From assembly GCA_966674685.1 (NCBI GenBank), contig CBKWJC010000006.1:47308-111307 (forward strand): a stretch of 64,000 bases of DNA, in the 5' to 3' direction. Source of the DNA: Thainema sp966674685. GTDB taxonomy: Bacteria; Cyanobacteriota; Cyanobacteriia; Phormidesmidales; Phormidesmidaceae. Below, piece by piece: positions 63,923 to 64,000 of this stretch. Below the pieces are notes generated by a model. The model saw nothing but the letters and a program-made list of their open reading frames with translations, was not told where the DNA came from and did not search any database. The position numbers and the translations under genes are program-made. How positions within the stretch are numbered: position 1 is the first letter of the stretch; each line of letters begins with the position of its first letter.

Positions 63923-64000
63923 GCAGGGTGGTTTCATTTTGCCACAATAAATTCTAGAGTCGCCATTTCACGTAACTGGTAGGGGCGAATGGCCATTCGC
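63923..64000. repeat. MITE-like element, family C, copy 5 (cut by window end)
   Basis: Begins GCAGGGTGGTTTCATTTTGC, then TCTAGAGTCGCCATTTCACG and GTAGGGGCGAATGGCCATTC, matching copy 3 in reverse. It continues past 64000. Confidence 0.7.

Noticed and set aside
1..64000. CRISPR array
   Set aside because: The short repeats seen are dispersed or irregular; no regular repeat-spacer pattern and no cas genes.

Overview
This window comes from a cyanobacterial chromosome. The evidence is direct: two CP12 genes, a 29-residue psaM, phycobilisome-type proteins, a glnA promoter with a canonical NtcA box, an SLH outer-membrane-type protein, a type IV pilus ATPase, and very frequent GCGATCGC (HIP1) octamers. 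Base composition looks close to balanced over most of the window. I cannot name a genus; the gene set would suit a filamentous or Leptolyngbya-like cyanobacterium.

Layout. 1-4.6 kb: the 5' part of a UMP-synthase-like fusion (runs off the left edge), two CP12 genes, an SLH protein and a polyprenyl-phosphate sugar transferase. 4.6-14.4 kb: glnA behind an NtcA promoter and a structured leader, tRNA-Pro(CGG), a rhomboid protease, a TraX-like membrane protein, a GT4 glycosyltransferase, SelO, an aldo/keto reductase and an unknown Cys-containing protein. 14.4-18.2 kb: an orphan pair consisting of a divergent bilin-lyase-independent-looking phycobilisome subunit and a phycobilisome linker, followed by a PilB/GspE ATPase. 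18.3-23.3 kb: a BMP-type ABC ATPase, a biuret-hydrolase-like enzyme, a TPR protein, a DUF72 protein and its overlapping partner. 23.3-26.3 kb: a small acquired patch with a Tn3 transposase remnant, a Fur-box-like palindrome, SRPBCC plus zinc alcohol dehydrogenase genes, and an integrase remnant. 26.4-35.1 kb: an Spx/ArsC-like protein, a PAS-GGDEF-EAL protein, a class A penicillin-binding protein, tyrS-pyrF and an adenosine-deaminase-family gene. 35.5-41.7 kb: one gene of about 6.2 kb for a DUF4347/cadherin-repeat/FG-GAP adhesin. 42.6-49 kb: an SDR, a GT2, atzG-atzE, an FtsB-like membrane protein, psaM and phoU. 49.2-58.5 kb: RNase R/II, UbiX, a DppB-type permease, ParA, Ppx/GppA, a small HTH-like protein and a SulP transporter. 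58.8-60.5 kb: an AT-rich two-gene operon of a J-domain protein and an HNH nuclease. 61.3-64 kb: a ComFB-domain protein, an L,D-transpeptidase and a class 3 lipase.

How the genes work together. Several genes concern nitrogen: NtcA-controlled glnA, a BiuH-like biuret hydrolase beside a BMP-type ABC ATPase, and, 24 kb away, AtzG/AtzE of the carboxybiuret route. Pyrimidine synthesis is represented twice: the left-edge fusion carries an OMP-decarboxylase domain whose first Asp and the Lys of the second motif are replaced, while a separate intact pyrF follows tyrS. The GGDEF-EAL enzyme, the ComFB-domain protein (a family with cyclic-dinucleotide receptors in cyanobacteria) and PilB could belong to the same motility/competence control, though they are not adjacent.

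The spaces between genes are unusually rich in non-coding structure. At least three MITE-like families without transposases can be recognised by shared ends and hairpin cores, along with a set of long, nearly perfect palindromes of unrelated sequence. The strongest candidates for something not well described are the J-domain/HNH operon and the orphan phycobilisome-subunit/linker pair.
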